A stretch of DNA of 64,000 nt from Pseudoalteromonas sp. MSK9-3. Its GTDB lineage: Bacteria; Pseudomonadota; Gammaproteobacteria; Enterobacterales; Alteromonadaceae. The notes under the pieces were generated by a model. It did no database searches. It had not been told where the DNA came from and saw only the letters and a list, made by a program, of their open reading frames with translations. The DNA lies in NCBI RefSeq assembly GCF_003590335.1, contig NZ_MIET01000071.1, positions 62,001 to 126,000 of the forward strand, given 5' to 3'. Positions 1-9,059 of the stretch are shown here, in pieces. Position numbers and translations under genes: made by a program. Positions within the stretch are counted from its first letter, which is position 1, and every line of letters starts with the position of its first letter.

Positions 1-190
1 TGAAATTTTAATGACATTTTTTAATATGGATAGCGAAAGAGCAACTGATGTGATGCTTAAAATACATCACGAAGGGAAGGCTGTATGTGGAATATATCCT
101 GCAGATATAGCGCACACTAAAGCTGAGCAGGTCAATCGTTATGCCCGCGACAATGAGCACCCGTTGCTCTGCAGTTGTGAGCAAGAATAA
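1..190 (+). CDS. clpS: ATP-dependent Clp protease adaptor ClpS (3' part)
   Basis: ClpS delivers N-degron substrates with bulky N-terminal residues to ClpAP. Only the last 62 residues are in the window, read from base 2, because the gene begins before base 1. Visible family features are the helix around FFNMDSERATDVML, then GKAVCGIYPADIA and the C-terminal RYARDNEHPLLC stretch, which match the end of E. coli ClpS closely from memory. clpA follows 29 bases later, the usual clpS-clpA order. The stop is the TAA at 188-190. Confidence 0.93.
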   Translation, partial: EILMTFFNMDSERATDVMLKIHHEGKAVCGIYPADIAHTKAEQVNRYARDNEHPLLCSCEQE

Positions 191-219
191 CCTTTTTAAT
201 TCTCGTTTGGGGGTTGCCA

Positions 220-2487
220 ATGCTAAACAAAGATCTAGAAATTACCTTAAACGCCGCATTTCGTGAAGCGCGTACTCGTCGTCATGAGTTTATGACCGTC
301 GAGCACTTACTTTTGGCGTTAATAGATAACCCGTCAGCAGGAGAGGCGTTAGGCGCCTGCGGCGTTAATACTGAAACTCTAAAGCGAGAGCTTTCTGAGT
401 TTATTGATGAGACTACGCCGGTCTTACCTGATTTAGAAGAAGACAGAGAAACCCAACCAACACTCGGCTTTCAGCGCGTTTTACAACGCGCAGTGTTTCA
501 TGTTCAGTCTTCAGGGCGAAGCGAAGTTACAGGTGTAAACGTGCTGGTTGCTATTTTTTCTGAACAAGAAAGCCAAGCGGTATATTTACTGAAAAAGAGC
601 GATGTTAGCCGTCTCGATATCGTTAACTTTATTTCTCATGGCATTGCAAAGTCTGATGATGATGAGTCAGAAAATGAAGATCATGAAGAGATGAATGATG
701 AATCTAGCGAGATTCAAAATGAAGAAAAGTCGAAACTCGAAAACTTTACTTCAAATTTAAATGTGATGGCACAAGCAGGACAAATCGATCCATTAATTGG
801 CCGTGATGAAGAAGTAGAACGCACTGTTCAGGTGCTGTGTCGTAGAAAGAAAAATAATCCTCTGTTAGTGGGTGAGGCAGGCGTTGGTAAAACAGCTATT
901 GCAGAAGGGTTAGCATATCGTATTGTGAACAACCAAGTGCCAGATGTTATTGAAGATGCGGTGGTTTATTCACTAGACATGGGAGCGCTGTTAGCGGGTA
1001 CCAAATACCGTGGCGATTTTGAAAAGCGCTTTAAAGCACTATTGAAAGAGCTACAGGCCAAACCGCATGCTATTTTATTCATTGATGAAATTCACACAAT
1101 AATTGGGGCCGGTGCAGCATCTGGCGGAGTCATGGATGCATCGAACCTGATCAAACCATTATTGTCTAGCGGTCAACTGCGCTGCATGGGCTCGACGACC
1201 TACAACGAATTTAAGAATATTTTTGAAAAAGACAGAGCATTAGTGCGTCGTTTCCAAAAAATCGATGTTGTTGAACCAAGCGTTGCAGATACAACGAAGA
1301 TCCTTTATGGCTTAAAAGAACGTTATGAAGAACATCATGGTATTCGTTACACACAAAAAGCGCTGCGAGCTGCCGCTGAGTTAAGTGCAAAGTATATAAA
1401 TGAACGTCAGCTACCAGATAAAGCAATTGATGTTATCGACGAGGCAGGCGCTAATCAGCGATTATTACCGGTATCTCGTCGTAAGAAAACCATTGGCGTA
1501 TCAGATATTGAAATGATTGTGTCAAAAATTGCGCGGATCCCACAGCAAAGTGTTTCTTCAAGCGACAAAGACACCCTCAAAAACTTGGACCGCAATTTAA
1601 AAATGTTGGTTTTTGGACAAGACCAGTCAATCGATGCATTAACTTCAGCGATTAGATTGTCTCGTTCTGGACTTGCAAATGAAGATAAGCCAATTGGATC
1701 TTTCTTATTTGCAGGACCAACCGGTGTAGGTAAAACAGAGGTAACAAAACAGCTCGGTAAATGTATGGGCGTAGAGTTTATACGTTTTGATATGTCTGAG
1801 TACTCTGAGCGCCATGCTGTGAGCCGGTTAATTGGTGCGCCTCCTGGTTATGTAGGTTATGAACAAGGTGGCTTGTTAACTGATGCTGTTATAAAGCATC
1901 CTCATTCAGTGGTATTACTGGATGAAATAGAAAAAGCGCACCCAGATATCTACAACATATTACTTCAAGTGATGGATCACGGTACGTTAACTGATAATAA
2001 TGGGCGTAAAGCTGATTTCAGAAACGTGGTACTAGTGATGACGACAAATGCGGGTGTTCAGGAGACAGTAAGACAATCTATTGGTTTCCAAGAGCAAGAT
2101 CACTCACATGATGCATTGTCTGAAATAAATAAAGTCTTTACGCCTGAGTTTAGAAACCGTTTAGACAATATTATTTGGTTTAATCACCTAGATAAAGAAG
2201 TCACATTGCAGGTTGTAGATAAATTTATTGTTGAGTTACAAGCACAGCTTGACCGTAAATCAGTTAATTTAGAGCTTACCTCAGCAGCGCGCTCGTGGTT
2301 GGCTGAACTGGGATACGATAAAGCAATGGGTGCACGTCCTATGGCGCGTGTTATTCAAGAACAGCTCAAGAAACCATTAGCCAATGAAATTTTATTTGGT
2401 GAGTTGGTGGACGGTGGTTCAGTGAAAGTGAGTATCAAAGACAATAAAATTGCCTTTACTTATGAATCGTCTTTAGTTTCTGCATAA
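220..2487 (+). CDS. clpA: ATP-dependent Clp protease ATP-binding subunit ClpA
   Basis: Hexameric AAA+ unfoldase that feeds proteins into ClpP. The 755-residue product has an N-terminal Clp_N domain (HEFMTVEHLLLALIDNPSA, about residues 24-42), an acidic linker at about 145-170, a first AAA module with Walker A GEAGVGKT near residue 219 and DEIH Walker B, and a second module with GPTGVGKT near residue 500 and the DEIEKAHPD sensor region. The length matches E. coli ClpA. A TTG six bases upstream is in frame, but the ATG at 220 is preferred because it gives the conserved start MLNKDLEITLN and follows a GGGGGT ribosome binding site. It probably forms an operon with clpS and ends at a hairpin terminator. 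Confidence 0.96.
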   Translation: MLNKDLEITLNAAFREARTRRHEFMTVEHLLLALIDNPSAGEALGACGVNTETLKRELSEFIDETTPVLPDLEEDRETQPTLGFQRVLQRAVFHVQSSGRSEVTGVNVLVAIFSEQESQAVYLLKKSDVSRLDIVNFISHGIAKSDDDESENEDHEEMNDESSEIQNEEKSKLENFTSNLNVMAQAGQIDPLIGRDEEVERTVQVLCRRKKNNPLLVGEAGVGKTAIAEGLAYRIVNNQVPDVIEDAVVYSLDMGALLAGTKYRGDFEKRFKALLKELQAKPHAILFIDEIHTIIGAGAASGGVMDASNLIKPLLSSGQLRCMGSTTYNEFKNIFEKDRALVRRFQKIDVVEPSVADTTKILYGLKERYEEHHGIRYTQKALRAAAELSAKYINERQLPDKAIDVIDEAGANQRLLPVSRRKKTIGVSDIEMIVSKIARIPQQSVSSSDKDTLKNLDRNLKMLVFGQDQSIDALTSAIRLSRSGLANEDKPIGSFLFAGPTGVGKTEVTKQLGKCMGVEFIRFDMSEYSERHAVSRLIGAPPGYVGYEQGGLLTDAVIKHPHSVVLLDEIEKAHPDIYNILLQVMDHGTLTDNNGRKADFRNVVLVMTTNAGVQETVRQSIGFQEQDHSHDALSEINKVFTPEFRNRLDNIIWFNHLDKEVTLQVVDKFIVELQAQLDRKSVNLELTSAARSWLAELGYDKAMGARPMARVIQEQLKKPLANEILFGELVDGGSVKVSIKDNKIAFTYESSLVSA

Positions 2488-2507
2488 ATGTTAAAGCAGT
2501 AAACGTC

Positions 2508-2540
2508 AAAAAGCCTAGCAATGCTAGGCTTTTTGTTTTT
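2508..2540 (+). terminator. Rho-independent terminator after clpA
   Basis: A perfect 12-bp stem (AAAAAGCCTAGC / GCTAGGCTTTTT, arms at 2508-2519 and 2523-2534) with an AAT loop is followed by GTTTTT. It lies 21 bases after the clpA stop. The A-rich left arm would also give a U-run on the other strand, so it may serve infA as well. Confidence 0.85.
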
Positions 2541-2654
2541 GGGTCATATAACCCAGCTCTGTAGACTTTTACAATAACCAATGGTTAGGTTTATGAAACA
2601 CGTCTAAGAGCGACGTATTACAACCTGTTCCAAGAACAGTTCTACACGGTTCGA

Positions 2655-2873
2655 TTAACGAGCGCGGAAGACAATGCGTCCTTTGGTTAGGTCGTAAGGG
2701 GTCATTTCAACCGTTACTTTGTCACCTGTAAGAATACGGATGTAGTTTTTGCGCATTTTTCCAGAAATATGAGCAACAACCACGTGACCATTTTCTAACT
2801 CAACGCGGAACATTGTATTTGGTAAAGTATCAAGGACCGTGCCTTGCATTTCAATTACGTCTTCTTTCGCCAT
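2655..2873 (-). CDS. infA: Translation initiation factor IF-1
   Basis: IF-1 binds the A site of the 30S subunit during initiation. The 72-residue protein starting MAKEDVIEMQGTVLDTLPN is a single S1-like OB fold with the RVELENGH and HISGKMRKNYIRI core segments and the ending KGRIVFRAR. An upstream in-frame start would add 20 residues not found in the family, so the ATG at 2871-2873 was chosen; it gives exactly the usual 72 residues. The gene faces clpA, as in E. coli, where infA also lies next to clpA. Confidence 0.97.
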   Translation of the reverse strand: MAKEDVIEMQGTVLDTLPNTMFRVELENGHVVVAHISGKMRKNYIRILTGDKVTVEMTPYDLTKGRIVFRAR

Positions 2874-3051
2874 GTGTAGCGTAACACCTCTTTGAATATT
2901 TAAACGCTGGAGATTTTGCCCAAAAGCAGCCAATAAGTAAAGGAAAGGGCTGAAAAATTGTTATTTTATTAGCCTATATATTCCAGAACAGTGATAAAAG
3001 TACTTTTTTGGTACGAATTTTAGCAAATTGCGATGATTTACGGATGGACAG

Positions 3052-3777
3052 CTAACTGCTTTTTTGACGTGTATCGCTATGCACCCAAATATCATTTACA
3101 AAACGTTGCGCCGGTTTATAGTGGGATTTGTAGCGCATTTTTTTGCAGCTGTCGATTTGGTAGCCTAAATATAGGTGCTGTCGATGTGTTTCTCGTGCAT
3201 AGTTTATTTGTGCAAGGATCATGATGGTGCCGAGACTATAATGTTCATAATCAGGGTCGAAAAAGGTGTAAATCGCCGATAGGGAATTAGGCATTGTGTC
3301 GGTCACTGCAACTGCGATTAATGTCTCTAAATGCCACAGTTCAATAAAAGTAATAGGCAGCCATTGACAGAACAAAAAGCTTTCGTACTGGAGGTGGTTA
3401 GGGGGGTACATACTGCCATCTTGATGACGTAAGGAAATGTACTTCTCGTACAAAGGGTAATAATTAGGTTGTTCTTGTTGGTTTATCTCGATACGAAATT
3501 CATCTGACAGTTTATTCCACTTTCGTTTTTGCGATTTTGACGCATTAAACTGTTGTACTGGCAGTCGTAACGATTCACATGCATTGCATTTAGGGCAATG
3601 TGGTCGATAAATTTGATCACCACTTCGTCTAAAGCCAAGCTCTAATAACCCTTCAAAACGCTCTGGTGAGTAACAGTTTTGGTCTAAAATAACGAGTAAT
3701 TGTTCTTGTTGCTCAGGCAGGTAACTGCAACTGAATTGCTGACTTAAACCAATTTTTGATGGAAAGTGTTCAGTCAT
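3052..3777 (-). CDS. bpt: Aspartate/glutamate leucyltransferase (bacterial ATE-like)
   Basis: Bpt transfers leucine from Leu-tRNA to proteins with N-terminal Asp or Glu, making ClpS-recognised N-degrons. The 241-residue length fits the family. The N-terminal ATE region contains the cysteine pattern YSPERFEGLLELGFRRSG followed by YRPHCPKCNACESLRLPV, and the C-terminal part has AVAVTDTMPNSLSAIYTFFDPD and LYLGYQIDSCKKMRYKSHYKP. Its start overlaps the aat stop by eight bases, so the two aminoacyl-transferases are translationally coupled. It is close to eukaryotic arginyltransferases in fold and is sometimes annotated ate. Confidence 0.93.
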   Translation of the reverse strand: MTEHFPSKIGLSQQFSCSYLPEQQEQLLVILDQNCYSPERFEGLLELGFRRSGDQIYRPHCPKCNACESLRLPVQQFNASKSQKRKWNKLSDEFRIEINQQEQPNYYPLYEKYISLRHQDGSMYPPNHLQYESFLFCQWLPITFIELWHLETLIAVAVTDTMPNSLSAIYTFFDPDYEHYSLGTIMILAQINYARETHRQHLYLGYQIDSCKKMRYKSHYKPAQRFVNDIWVHSDTRQKSS

Positions 3778-4486
3778 AAATATTTTCCAAGGTTTGAGCT
3801 AGCCACATATTGGCAGGTATATCGAAGTCGTTCGCTCTACTAAGTCTAGTCAAAAATTCTTCTCGTGGAATAACTTTTGCGCCGAGGGAGGTCAAATATG
3901 GGTTTTCTAGCTGGCAATCGACAAAATGTGCCTGGTGTTTTTTGAGCCAGTTGACGAGCGCCCACATGGCTAATTTAGAGGCATTCGGTTGTTTAAAAAA
4001 CATAGACTCACCACAAAATATACCGGATTGCATTATACCGTATAACCCGCCAATGAGTTGTTCTTCATGCCAGACCTCTATGCTGTGCGCAAAACCTGCT
4101 TTATGCGCGGCATAATATGCGTCGAGCATTTGTGTATTTATCCATGTACCTTCACTGTTTATGCGTTGTGTTCTACAGGTATTAATGACGTGTGTAAAGG
4201 CGGTATTAATTGTCACGGTAGGCTGCATTCGGCGCATTGCTTTTTTGAGAGATTTACTGACATGAAATTCGTCTAATTCCACGATGCCACGTTCACTGGG
4301 CGCCCACCACATGATTGGCTCTCGCTCATTGAACCAAGGAAATATGCCGCAATGATATGCTTTACTAAGTCGAGCTAAAGACAGGCATCCCCCAACAGCT
4401 AACAGGCCATCAGGATTTGTGAGGGCAAGGTCGCAAGGCGGAAATTGTGTGTTGTTGTCTGATAAATGGGTAATTTGTTGCGTCAT
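3770..4486 (-). CDS. aat: Leucyl/phenylalanyl-tRNA--protein transferase
   Basis: Aat adds Leu or Phe to N-terminal Lys or Arg, the classic N-end rule step. Key motifs are PDGLLAVGGCLS, YHCGIFPWF followed by PIMWWAP, and GIFCGESMFF with the substrate-pocket residues of the family. The open frame reaches 19 codons further upstream, but those residues are hydrophobic and unlike the family; starting at the ATG at 4484-4486 gives 238 residues, near the usual 230-240. It lies directly upstream of bpt and beside clpS-clpA, so the substrate-tagging enzymes and the recogniser are encoded together. Confidence 0.93.
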   Translation of the reverse strand: MTQQITHLSDNNTQFPPCDLALTNPDGLLAVGGCLSLARLSKAYHCGIFPWFNEREPIMWWAPSERGIVELDEFHVSKSLKKAMRRMQPTVTINTAFTHVINTCRTQRINSEGTWINTQMLDAYYAAHKAGFAHSIEVWHEEQLIGGLYGIMQSGIFCGESMFFKQPNASKLAMWALVNWLKKHQAHFVDCQLENPYLTSLGAKVIPREEFLTRLSRANDFDIPANMWLAQTLENIYD

Positions 4487-4532
4487 AAAGAAAATATAAA
4501 AACTTGATTGAGAGTAAAATAACGCAATTGGG

Positions 4533-4564
4533 TAAAAAATCAAATGGGGGAATGCCCCCCATTT
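4533..4564 (-). terminator. Rho-independent terminator after trxB
   Basis: Arms AAATGGGGG (4542-4550) and CCCCCATTT (4556-4564) form a perfect 9-bp stem with a five-base loop. On the minus strand it is followed by a run of six T at 4535-4540. It lies just after the trxB stop and before aat. Confidence 0.8.
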
Positions 4565-4574
4565 AAAAAGTAGA

Positions 4575-5525
4575 CTATAGGTTGTCTAGATAACGTTCAG
4601 CATCTAAAGCAGCCATACAGCCTGTACCAGCAGAGGTGATAGCTTGACGATAAATATGGTCAGATACATCACCAGCAGCAAAAACGCCTTCTACGCTTGT
4701 TTGAGTCGCGTTGCCGTGCAGACCAGACTCAACCACTAAATAACCATCTTTCATGTTCAGCTGGCCTTCAAACATATCAGTGTTTGGCTTGTGGCCAATC
4801 GCAATAAATACACCAGCAAGATCGAGTTGTTCAGTGTTTTCTGAATCTGTTTCTTTAATTCTAATGCCCGTTACGCCCATTTCGTCACCTAGCACTTCGT
4901 CTAGGTTGCGGTTTAAGTGTAATGTTACATTTCCATTTTTCGCTTTTTCCATTAAACGGTCAGATAAAATCTTTTCGCTTCTGAAAGAATCACGACGGTG
5001 AATAACGTGTACTTCCTCTGCAATGTTTGATAGGTACAGTGCTTCTTCAACAGCCGTATTACCACCGCCTACAACCGCAACTTTTTGACCTTTATAAAAG
5101 AAGCCATCACATGTTGCACAAGCAGATACACCTCGACCTTGGAATGCTGTTTCAGACTCAAGGCCTAAATACTTAGCAGATGCACCAGTTGCGATGATCA
5201 ATGCATCACATGTATATGTGCCTTGATCACCCGTTAATGTGAACGGGCGTTTGCTTACATCAACCTTATTGATGTGATCAAAAATAATTTCAGTTTCAAA
5301 GCGCTCAGCATGCTCTTTCATGCGATCCATTAATGCAGGTCCAGTTAGACCATGTGCATCACCAGGCCAGTTTTCGACTTCAGTTGTCGTTGTTAATTGA
5401 CCACCTTGTTGCATACCTGTAATTAGTACAGGGTTTAGGTTGGCACGCGCAGCGTAAACTGCAGCAGTGTAACCTGCAGGGCCAGAACCTAAAATAAGCA
5501 GCTTACAATGTTTACCATCACTCAT
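4575..5525 (-). CDS. trxB: Thioredoxin reductase
   Basis: NADPH-dependent flavoenzyme that keeps thioredoxin reduced. The 316-residue protein has an N-terminal FAD-binding GSGPAGYTAAVYAARA (about residues 13-28), the redox-active CATC pair in SACATCDGFFYKG (about 135-138), an NADPH-binding GGGNTAVEEALYLS and the C-terminal FAGDVSDHIYRQAITSAGTGCMAA. The length and every key motif match E. coli TrxB. It is followed by its own terminator. The 255 bases upstream, shared with the divergent pssA, are A+T-rich and probably hold both promoters, but I see no distinct operator. Confidence 0.97.
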   Translation of the reverse strand: MSDGKHCKLLILGSGPAGYTAAVYAARANLNPVLITGMQQGGQLTTTTEVENWPGDAHGLTGPALMDRMKEHAERFETEIIFDHINKVDVSKRPFTLTGDQGTYTCDALIIATGASAKYLGLESETAFQGRGVSACATCDGFFYKGQKVAVVGGGNTAVEEALYLSNIAEEVHVIHRRDSFRSEKILSDRLMEKAKNGNVTLHLNRNLDEVLGDEMGVTGIRIKETDSENTEQLDLAGVFIAIGHKPNTDMFEGQLNMKDGYLVVESGLHGNATQTSVEGVFAAGDVSDHIYRQAITSAGTGCMAALDAERYLDNL

Positions 5526-5780
5526 TATGATTTCCTAAAATGTTATATACTGAGATTGAATGTGGTTGATTCTATGAAATTCAACCAAGATGTAAAATAA
5601 ATTCAACATTTCATTTTTCGACAAATCACTAAGTTGTCAAAAATACTGTACTTGAACGTTTTTTGCGCCATCAACACGAAAATGAACGCTTATTCATGAC
5701 CAAGTACTTTTTTTTTGATATGTTTTAAAGAATTGTGTTTCGTTAGTGATGTAAAACTAACTCTAAATAAATAGGTATTT

Positions 5781-7106
5781 ATGGTTTTTTGGCAGGAAAC
5801 TCCAGGGTTTGAACTTGAGGCTGAAAACATTCAGGTTTTAACTGATGCAAAGCAATATCATGCAGAGTTATTGAGGCTTATCAAAAGTGCGCAAACGCGT
5901 ATTTATATTACTGCATTATATTTGCAAGACGATGACGCAGGCCGAGAAGTATTAAGTGCCTTACATGAAGCGTCATGTGCGAATCCAAACCTTGAAGTGA
6001 ATGTATTGGTTGATTTTCATCGAGCTCAAAGAGGGCTTATCGGTGAGAAACAATCAGATGGTAATGCCAGTCTGTATTGCCAAGCCTTGAGTGACTATCA
6101 AAGTAATGTACGTATTTATGGTGTGCCTGTAAAAGCGAAAGAACTTTTTGGTGTGCTACACCTCAAAGGTTTTGTCGTCGACAATATGCTGCTGTATAGC
6201 GGAGCAAGTTTGAATGATGTTTACCTACAAAAAGGCGAGAAGTACCGCTTAGACCGTTATTTTGTTATAAACCAGCATCAACTGGCTGATAGTTTTTGTG
6301 ATTTCACGAACAAATACTTAATCAGTAGTGAGGGCGTTCCAAGAATAGACTCACGTCCACTACCAAAGTTTAATGATATCAAGTTAGCGCAAAAAAAGTT
6401 AATGCGGGAACTAAAGAAAGCCAAATATGACTTATCATCAGCACGTAAAAGAGAGGGTCTTAATGTTCGCGCGTTTCTTGGCTTTGGGCGTCGCACGAAC
6501 AAACTTAACCGTTTGATCAAGAGTTTATTTGATACAACCGATGAGACGCTCGTACTGTACACACCTTACTTTAACTTTCCAGCACCGTTACTGCGCTCAT
6601 TACGCCGATTGCTAAAACAAGGCAAAGAGGTCACCATTATTGTTGGTGATAAGACTGCAAATGATTTTTATATTTGTCCAGAACAGCCATTTAGTCGGAT
6701 AGGTGCGTTGCCTTATTTATACGAAACTATTTTACAGAAGTTTCTCAAAAGTCAGAAGCGCCATATCTCGTCTGGCCGCTTAAAAGTATACCTGTGGAAA
6801 GATGGTGCCAATTCTTTTCATTTAAAAGGGATCAGTAAAGATAACCATACCCACTTATTGAGTGGTCACAATTTAAACCCCAGAGCATGGGGGCTTGATA
6901 TTGAAAATGGTATTTTAATAGAAGATCCGCAGCAAGATATACTACCGAGACTTGAGGAAGAAAAGCAGACAATATTGGCCAACTGTCGTTTATTAAGCGG
7001 ACCTGATGACATTGAATCATTGGGTGATTACCCATTACCAGTTAAAAAGCTGTTAGGGCAAGCTAAGCGTGTCAAAGTAGACTTTATTATTAAAAAGTTT
7101 ATCTAG
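5781..7106 (+). CDS. pssA: CDP-diacylglycerol--serine O-phosphatidyltransferase
   Basis: Peripheral membrane enzyme making phosphatidylserine, the precursor of phosphatidylethanolamine. It is a phospholipase D superfamily member of 441 residues (E. coli PssA has 451) with two HxK motifs: HLKGFVVDN near residue 128 and HLKGISKDN near residue 347, the second followed by SGHNLNPRAWGLDIENG. The N-terminal segment ARIYITALYLQDDDAG-like stretch (about residues 38-56) is also typical. The basic C-terminus VKKLLGQAKRVKVDFIIKKF fits association with acidic lipids. It is monocistronic and ends at a strong terminator shared with asnB. Confidence 0.95.
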   Translation: MVFWQETPGFELEAENIQVLTDAKQYHAELLRLIKSAQTRIYITALYLQDDDAGREVLSALHEASCANPNLEVNVLVDFHRAQRGLIGEKQSDGNASLYCQALSDYQSNVRIYGVPVKAKELFGVLHLKGFVVDNMLLYSGASLNDVYLQKGEKYRLDRYFVINQHQLADSFCDFTNKYLISSEGVPRIDSRPLPKFNDIKLAQKKLMRELKKAKYDLSSARKREGLNVRAFLGFGRRTNKLNRLIKSLFDTTDETLVLYTPYFNFPAPLLRSLRRLLKQGKEVTIIVGDKTANDFYICPEQPFSRIGALPYLYETILQKFLKSQKRHISSGRLKVYLWKDGANSFHLKGISKDNHTHLLSGHNLNPRAWGLDIENGILIEDPQQDILPRLEEEKQTILANCRLLSGPDDIESLGDYPLPVKKLLGQAKRVKVDFIIKKFI

Positions 7107-7144
7107 CTACTAGTGAACAGCTTCAACAAAGTTGAGTACACAAT

Positions 7145-7171
7145 AAAAAAGGGCTAATAAGCCCTTTTTTT
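7145..7171. terminator. Bidirectional terminator between pssA and asnB
   Basis: Perfect 11-bp stem AAAAAAGGGCT / AGCCCTTTTTT (arms 7145-7155 and 7160-7170) with loop AATA, flanked by a T-run on the plus strand and the complementary A-run on the other side. It lies between the convergent genes pssA and asnB. Confidence 0.85.
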
Positions 7172-7185
7172 GTATTTATACAACG

Positions 7186-8850
7186 TTATTCATAGGCTTC
7201 ATTATGAACATTAGCGGCTCTGCCTGATGGATCAGCGTTGTTTTGAAAAGAGGCATCCCATGCTAGCGCTTCGGGAGTTGAACATGCGACTGATTTACCG
7301 TGGGGTACACAGTTAGCGGCTGCGTCACCTGGAAAGTGGCTTTCAAAGATTTCTCTGTAAAAATATGCCTCTTTGCTATCAGGCGTATTGATTGGGAAAC
7401 GATATTGCGCGTTAGCCAAATCTTGATCTGATACTTGGCTGTCAACGTGTTCCTTTAACGAGTCAATCCAACTATATCCAACACCATCAGAGAACTGCTC
7501 TTTTTGTCGCCATAAAACGCTGTCTGGTAAGTAACCCTCAAATGCTTCTCGGACTATGTGCTTCTCAATACGGCCGTCTTTACACATTTTGTAGTCTGGG
7601 TTGGTCCGCATAGCGACGTCTACAAACTCTTTGTCTAAGAAAGGCACTCTTGCTTCAACACCCCACGCAGCCATAGACTTGTTTGCTCTTAAACAATCAA
7701 ACATGTGTAATTTTGATACTTTACGGTTTAGTTCTTCATGAAACTCTTGAGCATTAGGCGCTTTGTGGAAATACAGATAACCGCCAAACAACTCGTCAGC
7801 ACCTTCGCCTGAAAGTACCATTTTTATGCCCATCGCTTTAATCTGCCTTGACATTAAGTACATTGGGGTTGAAGCTCGAATCGTTGTAACATCATATGTT
7901 TCTAGGTGGTAGACAACTTCTTTTAGTGCATCAATACCTTGTTGAACCGTAAATATAATAGGGTGGTGAACTGTGCCTATCTCGTCAGCAACGACTTGTG
8001 CTGCCGCTAAATCCGGAGAGCCTTCTAGTCCAATAGAAAATGAATGCAATTTAGGCCACCAAGCGTCAGAAGCGTCATTGTCTTCAACCCGTTTGGCTGC
8101 AAACTTTTGGGTGATCGCAGAAATAACAGACGAGTCTAATCCACCAGATAATAAAACACCGTAGGGCACATCACACATCAATTGACGTTTGACCGCGGCT
8201 TCTAACGCGTCTTTTACATCCTCTGCTTTTGCGGTGTTATTTTTGACTTCATCGAAGGATTGCCAATCACGTTGATAATACGGACGCAAAGTCCCTTCTT
8301 TTGAATAAAGGTAGTGCCCAGGAGGAAACTCCTCTATGGATGAGCAAATCGGCGTGAGCGCTTTCATTTCACTGGCTACGTATAGATTACCATGTTGGTC
8401 GCGGCCCGTATAAAGTGGAATGATCCCAATGTGGTCGCGGCCGATTAAATAACTATCTTGCTCCTCATCATAAAGACAGAATGCGAAAATACCGTTTAAG
8501 TCATCGAGAAACTCAGGGCCTTTTTGCTTGTACAGTGCGAGAATAATTTCACAATCAGACTCAGTTTGAAAATCAAAATCTACGGTAAGATTTTGTGCCA
8601 ATTCTTTATGATTATATATTTCGCCATTAACGGCTAATATGTTGGTTTTTTCTGGGTTATATAAAGGCTGGGCACCACTTGATACGCCCACAATTGCCAG
8701 TCTTTCATGCACTAAAATCGCTTTTTCTGATGCATAAACACCAGACCAATCAGGTCCTCTATGGCGTAATCGCTTTGACATTTCTATGGCTTGGCTACGT
8801 AATTGGCCAGGATCTGATTTTAGCTCTAACACCCCAAAAATTGAACACAT
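7186..8850 (-). CDS. asnB: Asparagine synthase B, glutamine-hydrolysing
   Basis: Makes asparagine from aspartate, ATP and glutamine. The start is set by the mature N-terminal Cys nucleophile: MCSIFGVLE begins at the ATG at 8848-8850, four codons inside the longest open frame. The N-terminal class II amidotransferase domain carries RHRGPDWSG and AVNGEIYNHKEL (about residues 29-85); the synthetase domain has the PP-loop SGGLDSS (about residue 232) and VLSGEGADELFGGYLYF. The 554-residue length and the C-terminal KSVACSTPEALAWD match E. coli AsnB. It stands alone between convergent pssA and the oxoproline operon. Confidence 0.96.
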   Translation of the reverse strand: MCSIFGVLELKSDPGQLRSQAIEMSKRLRHRGPDWSGVYASEKAILVHERLAIVGVSSGAQPLYNPEKTNILAVNGEIYNHKELAQNLTVDFDFQTESDCEIILALYKQKGPEFLDDLNGIFAFCLYDEEQDSYLIGRDHIGIIPLYTGRDQHGNLYVASEMKALTPICSSIEEFPPGHYLYSKEGTLRPYYQRDWQSFDEVKNNTAKAEDVKDALEAAVKRQLMCDVPYGVLLSGGLDSSVISAITQKFAAKRVEDNDASDAWWPKLHSFSIGLEGSPDLAAAQVVADEIGTVHHPIIFTVQQGIDALKEVVYHLETYDVTTIRASTPMYLMSRQIKAMGIKMVLSGEGADELFGGYLYFHKAPNAQEFHEELNRKVSKLHMFDCLRANKSMAAWGVEARVPFLDKEFVDVAMRTNPDYKMCKDGRIEKHIVREAFEGYLPDSVLWRQKEQFSDGVGYSWIDSLKEHVDSQVSDQDLANAQYRFPINTPDSKEAYFYREIFESHFPGDAAANCVPHGKSVACSTPEALAWDASFQNNADPSGRAANVHNEAYE

Positions 8851-9015
8851 AAAATACCTCATTCCTGTGTTGGGTAAGCACCAAGGCTTCCCTTTAATTA
8901 TAAATTAGTTGATGAAAAGGCACCGTTGCGCCTTCCTGTTACTATAGATGTATCAGAAATGTAAGATTAAGTCACACGGTTAAAGAGTATTTTTTTATGC
9001 GAAGATAAGGCTAAG

Positions 9016-9046
9016 TTGGTGCAATAAATTCACTATATTGCACCAA
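9016..9046. repeat. 11-bp inverted repeat downstream of pcp
   Basis: TTGGTGCAATA at 9016-9026 and its exact complement TATTGCACCAA at 9036-9046 are separated by nine bases. The hairpin lies 14 bases after the pcp stop, so it may end the oxoproline operon, but no T-run follows on either strand. It could instead be an operator for asnB, which starts about 165 bases away. Confidence 0.6.
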
Positions 9047-9059
9047 TATGGGGCTGATG

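Noticed and set aside
214..219. TTG start adding two codons to ClpA
   Set aside because: The ATG at 220 gives the conserved N-terminus and better spacing from the GGGGGT ribosome binding site.
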